Below, piece by piece: positions 42,355-49,682 of a stretch of 49,682 nt of DNA. Origin of the DNA: Aequorivita sp. (lineage in GTDB: Bacteria; Bacteroidota; Bacteroidia; Flavobacteriales; Flavobacteriaceae); contig JAGXGE010000027.1 in assembly GCA_024637015.1 (NCBI GenBank), forward strand, positions 1 to 49,682, written 5' to 3'. Position 1 is the first letter of the stretch. Every line of letters begins with the position of its first letter. The translations under genes were made by a program, and so were the position numbers. The notes under the pieces are model-generated. The model did not search any database. It was not told where the DNA came from and was given only the letters and a program-made list of their open reading frames with translations.

Positions 42355-43764
42355 ATGGCTAGAAAAAATAACAGAGTGATTTTTGAGAACCTCGAAGTGA
42401 TTGATGCTGGGGCAAAAGGGAAAGCCGTTGCCAAAGCTCCTGACGGAAGGATTGTTTTTATTAATAATGCCGTTCCGGGCGATGTTGTAACGGTACAAAC
42501 TTTCAAAAAGAAAAAAGCGTTTTATGAAGCTTCCGTACTTTCGGTTTCAAAATATTCCGAAAAAAGAGTAGAGCCTGTTTGTCCACATTTCGGGACTTGT
42601 GGTGGCTGCAAATGGCAAAATCTTGGCTATGAACATCAGCTTTTTTATAAGCAAAAAGAAATTGAACAAAACCTGCAGCGCATCGGTAAAATAGAATTGC
42701 CCGAGTTTCAACTAATCCTCGGTTCCGAAAAGCAATATTTCTATCGCAACAAAATGGAGTTTTCCTTTAGCGACAACAAATGGCTGACGCTGGAACAGAT
42801 TAAAAGCGATGAAGTAATAGAAAACCGAAATGCTTTAGGTTTCCACATTCCTGGAATGTGGGACAAAATTTTGGATTTGGAAATCTGCTACCTTCAAGCC
42901 GATCCAAGTAATGCAATCCGTGATTTTATTAAAGCAAAAGCGGAAGAATTAAAACTATCTTTCTTCAATACTAGGAATCAGGAGGGGTTTTTACGGACTT
43001 TGATGATCCGCACCACTTCTACTGGCCAAGTGATGGTTTTGTTGCAGTTTTTTCACGAAGATGAAGCGAATAGAAAATTATTGCTGAAAGCTGTTGCTGA
43101 AGAATTTCCGCAGATTACTTCTCTTTTATATGTAATCAATTCCAAAGGAAACGATACCCTGTATGATCAGGAAATAGAACTTTTCTACGGAAGGGATCAT
43201 ATTTTTGAAGAAATGGAAGGCTTGAAATTTAAAATAAACGCCAAATCGTTTTACCAAACCAATAGCGAGCAAGCGTATGAGCTTTATAAAATAACCCGCG
43301 ATTTTGCAGGCTTAAGCGGAAATGAACTGGTTTATGATCTTTACACGGGAACCGGAACTATTGCGCAATTCGTCGCTAAAAAAGCGAAGAAAGTAATTGG
43401 TGTTGAAGCTGTGCCGGACGCAATTGTAGCTGCAAAACAAAACGCGCAATTAAATAATATTGAAAACGTTGAATTCTACGTGGGCGATATGAAAAAGGTT
43501 TTCAATGAAGAATTCATAAATACCCACGGAAAACCAGACGTTGTTATTACAGACCCACCGCGAGATGGCATGCATGCTGATGTTGTTACGCAATTATTGA
43601 ATTTGGGTGCTGAAAAAATTGTGTATGTAAGTTGCAACAGCGCGACCCAAGCACGTGACTTAGCGCTATTGGATTCAAAATATAAAGTGATAAAGGTGCA
43701 ACCAGTAGATATGTTTCCGCAGACGCATCACGTGGAAAATGTTGTACTTTTGGAGAAGCGCTGA
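42355..43764 (+). CDS. rlmD: 23S rRNA (uracil(1939)-C(5))-methyltransferase RlmD (mirror copy)
   Basis: Same 469-aa enzyme as 5919-7328, with the Fe-S cysteines and catalytic SCN motif; heads the same three-gene unit. Confidence 0.9.
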   Translation: MARKNNRVIFENLEVIDAGAKGKAVAKAPDGRIVFINNAVPGDVVTVQTFKKKKAFYEASVLSVSKYSEKRVEPVCPHFGTCGGCKWQNLGYEHQLFYKQKEIEQNLQRIGKIELPEFQLILGSEKQYFYRNKMEFSFSDNKWLTLEQIKSDEVIENRNALGFHIPGMWDKILDLEICYLQADPSNAIRDFIKAKAEELKLSFFNTRNQEGFLRTLMIRTTSTGQVMVLLQFFHEDEANRKLLLKAVAEEFPQITSLLYVINSKGNDTLYDQEIELFYGRDHIFEEMEGLKFKINAKSFYQTNSEQAYELYKITRDFAGLSGNELVYDLYTGTGTIAQFVAKKAKKVIGVEAVPDAIVAAKQNAQLNNIENVEFYVGDMKKVFNEEFINTHGKPDVVITDPPRDGMHADVVTQLLNLGAEKIVYVSCNSATQARDLALLDSKYKVIKVQPVDMFPQTHHVENVVLLEKR

Positions 43765-43790
43765 TTTTTTCTGAAAACGAAAATTAAAAT

Positions 43791-44288
43791 ATGATTAAAA
43801 GAATAATTGTACTCATCCTTATAATCTTCGCCTTCAAAGGCTGTACAAAGGATGATATCTGTCCAGAAGGAACGGCCACTACGCCTAATTTGATAATTAC
43901 TTTTAATGATATTGTGAATCCTGCAAACCGCAAACAAGTGGTTGGTTTAAGTATTATAACAAATTATACGGATTCGGTCGAGGTTTTAGCACGAACTACC
44001 ACAGATTCCATTGCTATTCCGCTTAACACAAATTCTGACACAACAAAATACAAGTTTATTCGAACTACAATAACAACTACAGATACTATTATAAATGTAG
44101 ATAGTATTGTGTTTGTTTACCAGCGCAATAATAGTTATGTAACCCGTGCCTGCGGGTTTAAAACAGAATTTGACAATCTGGAAACAACTTTGGAGGAAGA
44201 AGGAACTGAAAACTGGATTCAAGAAATTATAACAAATAGAGACACAATTAATGATGAAAATGAAGCCCACCTTACTATTCTTCATTAG
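43791..44288 (+). CDS. DUF6452 family lipoprotein (mirror copy)
   Basis: Same 165-aa lipoprotein as 5395-5892, overlapping the next gene by 38 bases. Confidence 0.8.
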   Translation: MIKRIIVLILIIFAFKGCTKDDICPEGTATTPNLIITFNDIVNPANRKQVVGLSIITNYTDSVEVLARTTTDSIAIPLNTNSDTTKYKFIRTTITTTDTIINVDSIVFVYQRNNSYVTRACGFKTEFDNLETTLEEEGTENWIQEIITNRDTINDENEAHLTILH

Positions 44289-44991
44289 TCTTTTTTGTAG
44301 CGCCCAAATTTTGTTGGCGCAAAAGAAAAATGAAACATCCAACGATACAATTCCAAAAATTGAAAAATATGGGATACGAGTGGGTGTGGATTTGGCAAAA
44401 CCCTTAAGAACCCTGGTTGAAAATGGGTATTCCGGTTTTGAAATTATGGGCGATTTTAGGGTGACGAAAAAGTTTTATGCCGCGTTGGAACTTGGTAATG
44501 AAGAGAAAGATTGGATAGAACCTTATGTTACCTCAAAAACCAGCGGAAGCTACGCCAAAATAGGTTTTGATTATAACGCTTATGAAAACTGGTTGGGAAT
44601 GGAGAATGCCATCACTCTGGGACTTCGCTATGGTTTTTCAACTTTTAAACAGGAGCTTTTGAGTTACAGAATCTATACAGACAATCCTGCATTTCCATCA
44701 CAGCTTATAACTGAACCACAAGAGTTTAGTGGTTTGACTGCACATTGGGCCGAAGTGATTATTGGCGTAAAAACCGAAATATTCAACAACCTTTACCTTT
44801 CAATAAATGCCCAAATTAAAAGAAAAATCACGGAAGACCAACCTGAAAATTTCGCCAACCTATATATTCCCGGTTTCAATAGAACCTATGACTACAGTAA
44901 GTTTGGAGTAGGCTATGGATACTCTATTTCGTATTTAATTCCAATTTTTAAGCGAACCGAGATTTCAAAAATTGAAACAGAAAATCCATAA
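44251..44991 (+). CDS. DUF6048 family outer-membrane protein (mirror copy)
   Basis: Same 246-aa barrel-like protein as 4692-5432. Confidence 0.8.
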   Translation: MMKMKPTLLFFISLFCSAQILLAQKKNETSNDTIPKIEKYGIRVGVDLAKPLRTLVENGYSGFEIMGDFRVTKKFYAALELGNEEKDWIEPYVTSKTSGSYAKIGFDYNAYENWLGMENAITLGLRYGFSTFKQELLSYRIYTDNPAFPSQLITEPQEFSGLTAHWAEVIIGVKTEIFNNLYLSINAQIKRKITEDQPENFANLYIPGFNRTYDYSKFGVGYGYSISYLIPIFKRTEISKIETENP

Positions 44992-45017
44992 AATTTCAAA
45001 CTGTAATTGAATAATAG

Positions 45018-46175
45018 CTACTGTTTAGAGGCTTTCCTGCTACCCTCATACATTTCGTAACGCACTAATTTCGCTTCCAGTTTTCCGTTAAAGAGCTTAA
45101 TCTTTTTTGAAGGATGAAGTCCAACAAATTTCAAAGCTTCCATATTTGATGTAATCATCCAGGCCTGTGTGCCAGGATAACCGCGTTTCAAGGTATTGCC
45201 AATAGAACTATAAAATTCTTCAATATCATTAACCGAAATTCGCTCGTCATAAGGTGGGTTGAAAACAATATATAATGGTTTGTCCTGCTCCTTTTCGCTT
45301 TGGAAGAAATCTTGTTGCTTAACTTCAATAAAATCCTGCAGATTAGCACTTTTAATGTTTTCCTTAGCCTTGTTAATTGCTACTGGGTCGGTATCAAAAC
45401 CATAAATTTTATGTGGAAAATCTCGAACTTTTGCGAGTGCGGCTTCTTCAATTTTTTCATAAAGATCTACATCAAAATCAGGCCAAGTTTCAAAACCGAA
45501 TTCGTCGCGGTTTAAGTTTGGCGGAATGTTGCACGCAATCATTGCAGCTTCGGTTAGCATAGTTCCACCGCCACACATTGGGTCCAGGAAATTACATTGA
45601 CCTTGCCATCCTGAAAGCATAATAATTCCTGCAGCCAAAACTTCATTTATAGGCGCAAGTGTGCTTTCTACTTTATAACCGCGCTTGTGCAGGGATTCCC
45701 CAGAACTGTCCAGTGAAACGGTACAAATATTTCTATCAATGTGAATATTGATGCGAAGTGTGGGATGGTCCAAGTCTACATCTGGACGCACTCCTTCCCT
45801 ATCGCGAAAACGGTCAACGATTGCATCTTTAGTTTTAAGTGCGATATATTGTGAATGTGTGAAGACATCAGAAAAAACTGTAGCGTTTACCGCTAATGCT
45901 CCTTTCACATCCATATAATTTTCCCACGGCATTTCATATATTTTCTTGTAAAGGTCTTCTTCAGTAAAAATATTGAAGGCAGTGATTGGTTTCAGGATTT
46001 TAATAGCGGTTCTGCAACATAAATTTGCTTTGTACATAAATCCGGTATCGCCTTCAAAAGAAACGTTTCTAATACCGATTTCAATAGATGAAGCGCCCAA
46101 TTGGCGAAGTTCCTGTGCGAGAAGTTCTTCCATACCAAAAAGGGTTTTGGCAACCATTTTAAAATTCTTTACCAT
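45018..46175 (-). CDS. THUMP domain-containing class I SAM RNA methyltransferase (mirror copy)
   Basis: Same 385-aa enzyme as 3508-4665; ATG at 46175 is preferred over the TTG at 46199, which lies in the -7 box. Confidence 0.88.
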   Translation of the reverse strand: MVKNFKMVAKTLFGMEELLAQELRQLGASSIEIGIRNVSFEGDTGFMYKANLCCRTAIKILKPITAFNIFTEEDLYKKIYEMPWENYMDVKGALAVNATVFSDVFTHSQYIALKTKDAIVDRFRDREGVRPDVDLDHPTLRINIHIDRNICTVSLDSSGESLHKRGYKVESTLAPINEVLAAGIIMLSGWQGQCNFLDPMCGGGTMLTEAAMIACNIPPNLNRDEFGFETWPDFDVDLYEKIEEAALAKVRDFPHKIYGFDTDPVAINKAKENIKSANLQDFIEVKQQDFFQSEKEQDKPLYIVFNPPYDERISVNDIEEFYSSIGNTLKRGYPGTQAWMITSNMEALKFVGLHPSKKIKLFNGKLEAKLVRYEMYEGSRKASKQ

Positions 46176-46196
46176 AATATATAAACAGATTTCCTG

Positions 46197-46228
46197 CAAA
46201 AATACAGTATTTTAGCAGGGTGAAACAA
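46197..46228 (-). promoter_or_regulatory. Promoter of the THUMP methyltransferase gene (mirror copy)
   Basis: TTG, a 21-base spacer and TATTTTTG on the minus strand; copy of 3455-3486. Confidence 0.65.
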
Positions 46229-46233
46229 TAAGT

Positions 46234-46965
46234 ATGCAAAAAGAAAAGGACAATTGGTATGCTTCGTGGTTCAATACGCCCTATTACCATCAGCTCTATA
46301 AAGATAGAGGCCACAGGGAGGCGGCGTTATTTATGAATACACTTACTAACTATTTGAAGCTGCAAAAAAATGACACTATTCTGGATCTTGCCTGTGGGCG
46401 AGGTCGACATTCTAAATATTTATATAAGCAAGGTTTTGACGTTACCGGAGTTGATCTTTCCAAAGAAAGTATTAACGATGCCAAGCAATATGAACAACCA
46501 AAGCTCCATTTTGAAGTGCACGATATGTGTTTGCCCTATCCGAAACAGTTTGATGCAGTTTTTAATCTTTTTACGAGCTTTGGGTACTTTGAAAGCGAAA
46601 TTGATAATCTACGAACTATCAAATCTATAAAGGCTGAGTTAAAAACAACTGGGTATGGGGTTATTGATTTTTTGAACGTTGAGTTAGCAATTAAGAAATT
46701 AGTTCCTTCAGAGGAAAAGAAAGTGGGCGATATTGATTTTCATATTGAAAAATACGTTGAAGATGGTTATATCGTAAAAGACATACGTTTTAATGATAAA
46801 GGAAAAGACTATTTTTATACAGAGCGTGTAAAAGCTTTGACTTTGGAAGATTTTAAAGCCTACTTTAAAGAAGCAAAAGTTGAATTAAAACACATTTTCG
46901 GTGATTATCAACTCAATGATTTTGATAGAAACACTTCCGAAAGATTAATACTAATTTTTAATTGA
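46234..46965 (+). CDS. Class I SAM-dependent methyltransferase (mirror copy)
   Basis: Same 243-aa protein as 2718-3449, with the DLACGRG motif. Confidence 0.85.
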   Translation: MQKEKDNWYASWFNTPYYHQLYKDRGHREAALFMNTLTNYLKLQKNDTILDLACGRGRHSKYLYKQGFDVTGVDLSKESINDAKQYEQPKLHFEVHDMCLPYPKQFDAVFNLFTSFGYFESEIDNLRTIKSIKAELKTTGYGVIDFLNVELAIKKLVPSEEKKVGDIDFHIEKYVEDGYIVKDIRFNDKGKDYFYTERVKALTLEDFKAYFKEAKVELKHIFGDYQLNDFDRNTSERLILIFN

Positions 46966-47633
46966 TGAGTTATTTATTGCTTTTTTTGGCTGTAGCCATA
47001 GGCTATTTCATTGCTTTATTCCTAAAGAAAAAGGAATTGCGCAATATGGAAGTTTTCCTTGCTTTCAGTGGGGCATTTCTTCTATCAATTACCGTATTTG
47101 AGCTATTGCCGGAGGTCTTTGAAACACCATCGAAAAGTATTGGCGTTTATATAATGCTAGGTATTTTATTGCAGATATTCCTCGAGTTCTTTTCCAAAGG
47201 CGCAGAGCACGGGCATGTTCATCTACATTCCGAAGCAAAGCATTTCCCTTGGATATTGTTTGTGAGTCTCAGCATTCACGCCTTTATGGAAGGTTTTCCA
47301 ATTTCAGAAGAAAATAATTTGTTGCTTGCCATAATAATTCATAAAATTCCGGTAGCAATAATTTTATCTTTCTTTTTTATAACGGCTGGCTATCGTAGGT
47401 CTACAACTCTATTCTTTCTATTCTTTTTTGCTTTGATGACACCATTAAGCAGTTTTATTTCCACAAACTACAACATTGTTCATCACTATGAAACTGAAAT
47501 AACTGCAGTTGTTATTGGTATATTTCTTCACGTTTCAACCACAATTCTTTTTGAAAGTTCAAAAAACCATAAATTCAATCTTACCAAAATGACAGCGGTA
47601 GTTGTGGCAGTGGTTATAGCCTATTTTTTATAA
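46965..47633 (+). CDS. ZIP family metal transporter (mirror copy)
   Basis: Same 222-aa transporter as 2050-2718. Here the overlap reads TGATG: the stop of the methyltransferase and the ATG share one base. Confidence 0.85.
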   Translation: MSYLLLFLAVAIGYFIALFLKKKELRNMEVFLAFSGAFLLSITVFELLPEVFETPSKSIGVYIMLGILLQIFLEFFSKGAEHGHVHLHSEAKHFPWILFVSLSIHAFMEGFPISEENNLLLAIIIHKIPVAIILSFFFITAGYRRSTTLFFLFFFALMTPLSSFISTNYNIVHHYETEITAVVIGIFLHVSTTILFESSKNHKFNLTKMTAVVVAVVIAYFL

Positions 47634-47733
47634 TTTAAAGCTTTGTATAATTTCCGAGAGAATACGAGAACACTGAATGTTTTCAATATTTTACATTAGC
47701 ATTGGTTACAACAATTTTTGACTGGGTATGTAT

Positions 47734-47768
47734 AAAAAAAAGCTGCCAGTAAATGGCAGCCTTTTTTC
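47734..47768. terminator. Bidirectional terminator (mirror copy)
   Basis: Copy of 1915-1949, between the convergent ZIP and T9SS gene copies. Confidence 0.92.
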
Positions 47769-47787
47769 ATAATATTCAATATATTGG

Positions 47788-49131
47788 TTATTCTTTAATA
47801 ATTTTAATTGTTGTCATATTTTCACTAGCCCTCAGGGTTATTAAGTAAATACCTTTAGGCAAAAAGGATAAGTCCAGTTCTACTTCAGAAGTCTGGGGAT
47901 GTGTATTGAGTAAATTCTGTCCCAATAAATTATTGACAGAAATTTCAGAAATTATAGCCGTATGCTTTAGTGTCAATATATCGCGGGCAGGATTTGGGTA
48001 ATAGCTAAAATTAGTATCGTTAAACTCGGTAGTGCTTAAAGTAACTGTTACAGTTACAGCAAAAGGATCGCTTAAACACCCGTCAACAATATTTACTGCG
48101 TAATAGGTTTGCCCGTTCTCTAAAAGAGTATTTAAAGGCAATGGATTGGTGTTGTTCATTGCGTCTGCTTCAGTAGCAAACCAAGTAACATCTGTTGGAT
48201 CTACAACAATATCGGCCAATGTTGCTCCCTGCACAAAAGTTTGCATAGAATCCCCAGTAGGAGTAGCTGGTGTTACACAACCGTCCAGATTGAGTCTTCC
48301 AAAATATTGTGTCGTACCACTATTTATTAAAACACTCACGCCTGTATCTGGATTTAATTTACTTATTCCAGCACCACTAGACCACAAAATATCTCCGTTT
48401 CCAAGTTTGGCAACTCCTCTTAAATTACCTAAGCTCCAATAATCAATTATAGAACCGTCAGTTTCAGAAAAACGATATAAGCCATTCTGATTTCCGCCAC
48501 TTATAATACTAAATACGGCCGCCAAAATCACACCTGGTTCTTCAATTTCTATTTGTTGGACAAAATTAACTACACCCTGCTCAACAATATTCCCCAAAAA
48601 AGCACCATTGTAATCCCGTCTCTCAATATTACTGGTTCCACTATATGAAATATACACTTCTCCATCACCATTATCAATAATATCAAATGGTGAGTCTGAT
48701 TGGGGTGTTGTATTAAAAAAACCTAAGTTATTACCGCTAAAATCAAAGCGGATAATAGCTTCACCAGGCGCGCCATTATTAGTTCCAGAATTACACAACC
48801 ATACCTCAGTTCCATTCACAATGGATAAACCTCGAATATTGTCCATACCAGTATTAATTGTACTCAAAAGATTTCCATCAAGATCATACCGCTCTATTTT
48901 GTCTGCCAATTGGTATGCAATCCAAATTTCATCCGCCACTTGAATTAATGCTTTTGGAGTTCCAGAATCCAAAGAAATAAATGATGGATTAATTATATCG
49001 CCATTGTCGGTATCAAGTAATCGCACCTGTGAGTCCTGTATAACAGCAATCCGTTCCTGTGCAGATACTGATACAACTATTAAAATTAAAAGTAGTGAAA
49101 TTACACTTTTAAGTGAAGTAAAGGTTTTCAT
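47788..49131 (-). CDS. T9SS type A sorting domain-containing secreted protein (mirror copy)
   Basis: Same 447-aa protein as 552-1895 with signal peptide, propeller-like region, Ig-like module and sorting tail. Confidence 0.88.
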   Translation of the reverse strand: MKTFTSLKSVISLLLILIVVSVSAQERIAVIQDSQVRLLDTDNGDIINPSFISLDSGTPKALIQVADEIWIAYQLADKIERYDLDGNLLSTINTGMDNIRGLSIVNGTEVWLCNSGTNNGAPGEAIIRFDFSGNNLGFFNTTPQSDSPFDIIDNGDGEVYISYSGTSNIERRDYNGAFLGNIVEQGVVNFVQQIEIEEPGVILAAVFSIISGGNQNGLYRFSETDGSIIDYWSLGNLRGVAKLGNGDILWSSGAGISKLNPDTGVSVLINSGTTQYFGRLNLDGCVTPATPTGDSMQTFVQGATLADIVVDPTDVTWFATEADAMNNTNPLPLNTLLENGQTYYAVNIVDGCLSDPFAVTVTVTLSTTEFNDTNFSYYPNPARDILTLKHTAIISEISVNNLLGQNLLNTHPQTSEVELDLSFLPKGIYLITLRASENMTTIKIIKE

Positions 49132-49510
49132 AATTATCTTATTTATATTGAGTTAAGATATAAAATATTGTTATATGAAACAAGAAAGATATTTTGGAAA
49201 ACAGGAGTGATTTTAAAAACTGAAGAATTAATAGTAAATATTTCATTTACAATACACTATGAATGATGTATGAAAATCATTCTTAAAGAACAAAGGCATC
49301 CCTTCACATTCATACCATTGAGTATCCACTCAGTAATAGACTTTTACTTTTCGATAAATACTACAGGAAAGGAAGTTTTATATATGACGATTTGTTCCAT
49401 AGGTTTTAATAGCCCTTTAAATAAATCAGCACATTAGAGTAGCAGACCAATTAGACTAGAAAAAAGGGCTTTGCTAAGACCGTAATGGAGTTTCAGTCCT
49501 CTTTTTCCAT
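49132..49510. other. Gene-free gap before the right-hand rRNA terminator (mirror copy)
   Basis: Copy of 173-551. Nothing is seen beyond the AGCCCTTT/AAAGGGCT inverted repeat, here at 49411-49418 and 49463-49470. Confidence 0.5.
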
Positions 49511-49546
49511 AAAAAAAGCCCCCTCCAAATACATGGAGGGAGCTTT
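49511..49546 (-). terminator. rRNA operon terminator (mirror copy)
   Basis: Copy of 137-172 downstream of the right-hand 5S gene. Confidence 0.9.
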
Positions 49547-49551
49547 AAAGG

Positions 49552-49657
49552 AAGGCGGCGACCTACTCTCCCACAGGATGCAGTACCATCGGCGCAAACG
49601 GGCTTAACTTCTCTGTTCGGAAAGGTAAGAGGTGAGCCCCGTCGCTATAACCACCTT
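49552..49657 (-). rRNA. rrf: 5S ribosomal RNA (mirror copy)
   Basis: Copy of 26-131 on the minus strand; the 23S gene would lie beyond the right end of the window. Confidence 0.95.
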
Positions 49658-49682
49658 AGTTTTAGCTATTTGCCATATGCTG

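Larger units (their letters stand above)
24842..49682 (-). repeat. Right arm of a window-spanning perfect inverted repeat
   Basis: Exact reverse complement of the left arm; a left-arm position x is found here at 49683-x. No substitutions, frameshifts or length differences were seen in any gene, which argues against an old duplication and for an artefact or a very recent event. Confidence 0.98.

Overview
The window is a perfect head-to-head inverted repeat. Base x pairs with base 49683-x: positions 24842..49682 are the reverse complement of 1..24841, with no spacer. Every gene in the left arm recurs on the opposite strand in the right arm with an identical protein, and I saw no difference between arms wherever I compared them. 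The real information content is therefore about 24.8 kb. The fold lies exactly on the dyad centre of a natural-looking intrinsic terminator behind aroQ, and both outer ends lie in the 23S-5S spacer and 5S gene of an rRNA operon. The most economical reading is a foldback assembly or amplification artefact: a contig that broke at a repeated rRNA operon on one side and turned back on itself at a palindromic terminator on the other. A real giant palindrome would be remarkable but needs read-level proof.

The organism is a member of Bacteroidota, very probably a Flavobacteriaceae bacterium (perhaps a marine genus such as Aequorivita; the genus is a guess). Supporting signs are AT-rich DNA, type IX secretion (T9SS) C-terminal sorting domains, a TonB-dependent receptor with an N-terminal carboxypeptidase-like domain, the lipoprotein families DUF6452 and DUF6048, promoter boxes of the TAnnTTTG type, and a 6S-like RNA between zapA and rny.

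Left arm layout: 5S rRNA and terminator (26-172); a T9SS-secreted protein (552-1895); a minus-strand pair of a SAM methyltransferase and a ZIP metal transporter (2050-3449); a THUMP-type rRNA methyltransferase (3508-4665); a minus-strand operon rlmD-DUF6452-DUF6048 (4692-7328); ornithine aminotransferase rocD (7475-8752); a second T9SS cargo protein (8952-10907); an Smr-domain protein (11099-11647); a lipoprotein with calcium-binding-type repeats (11719-12606); a cysteine desulfurase (12776-13921); a minus-strand M23 peptidase / TonB-dependent receptor operon (13975-18135); a coiled-coil protein, zapA, 6S-like RNA and rny cluster (18286-20658); an aldo/keto reductase and XerC/D recombinase (20782-22795); two small outer-membrane beta-barrel proteins (22908-24301); and aroQ (24374-24790). 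The right arm repeats this in reverse order and orientation.

Most of this is core housekeeping and envelope biology: RNA modification and turnover, cell division, envelope peptidase and receptor, outer-membrane proteins, shikimate pathway. I see no phage, transposase, CRISPR or defence island. The points most worth following are the palindrome itself, the 6S-like RNA, three genes whose -7 box sits directly against the start codon (predicted leaderless mRNAs), a perfect dyad over the predicted start site of an outer-membrane protein gene, and a four-cysteine loop next to the catalytic lysine of RocD.
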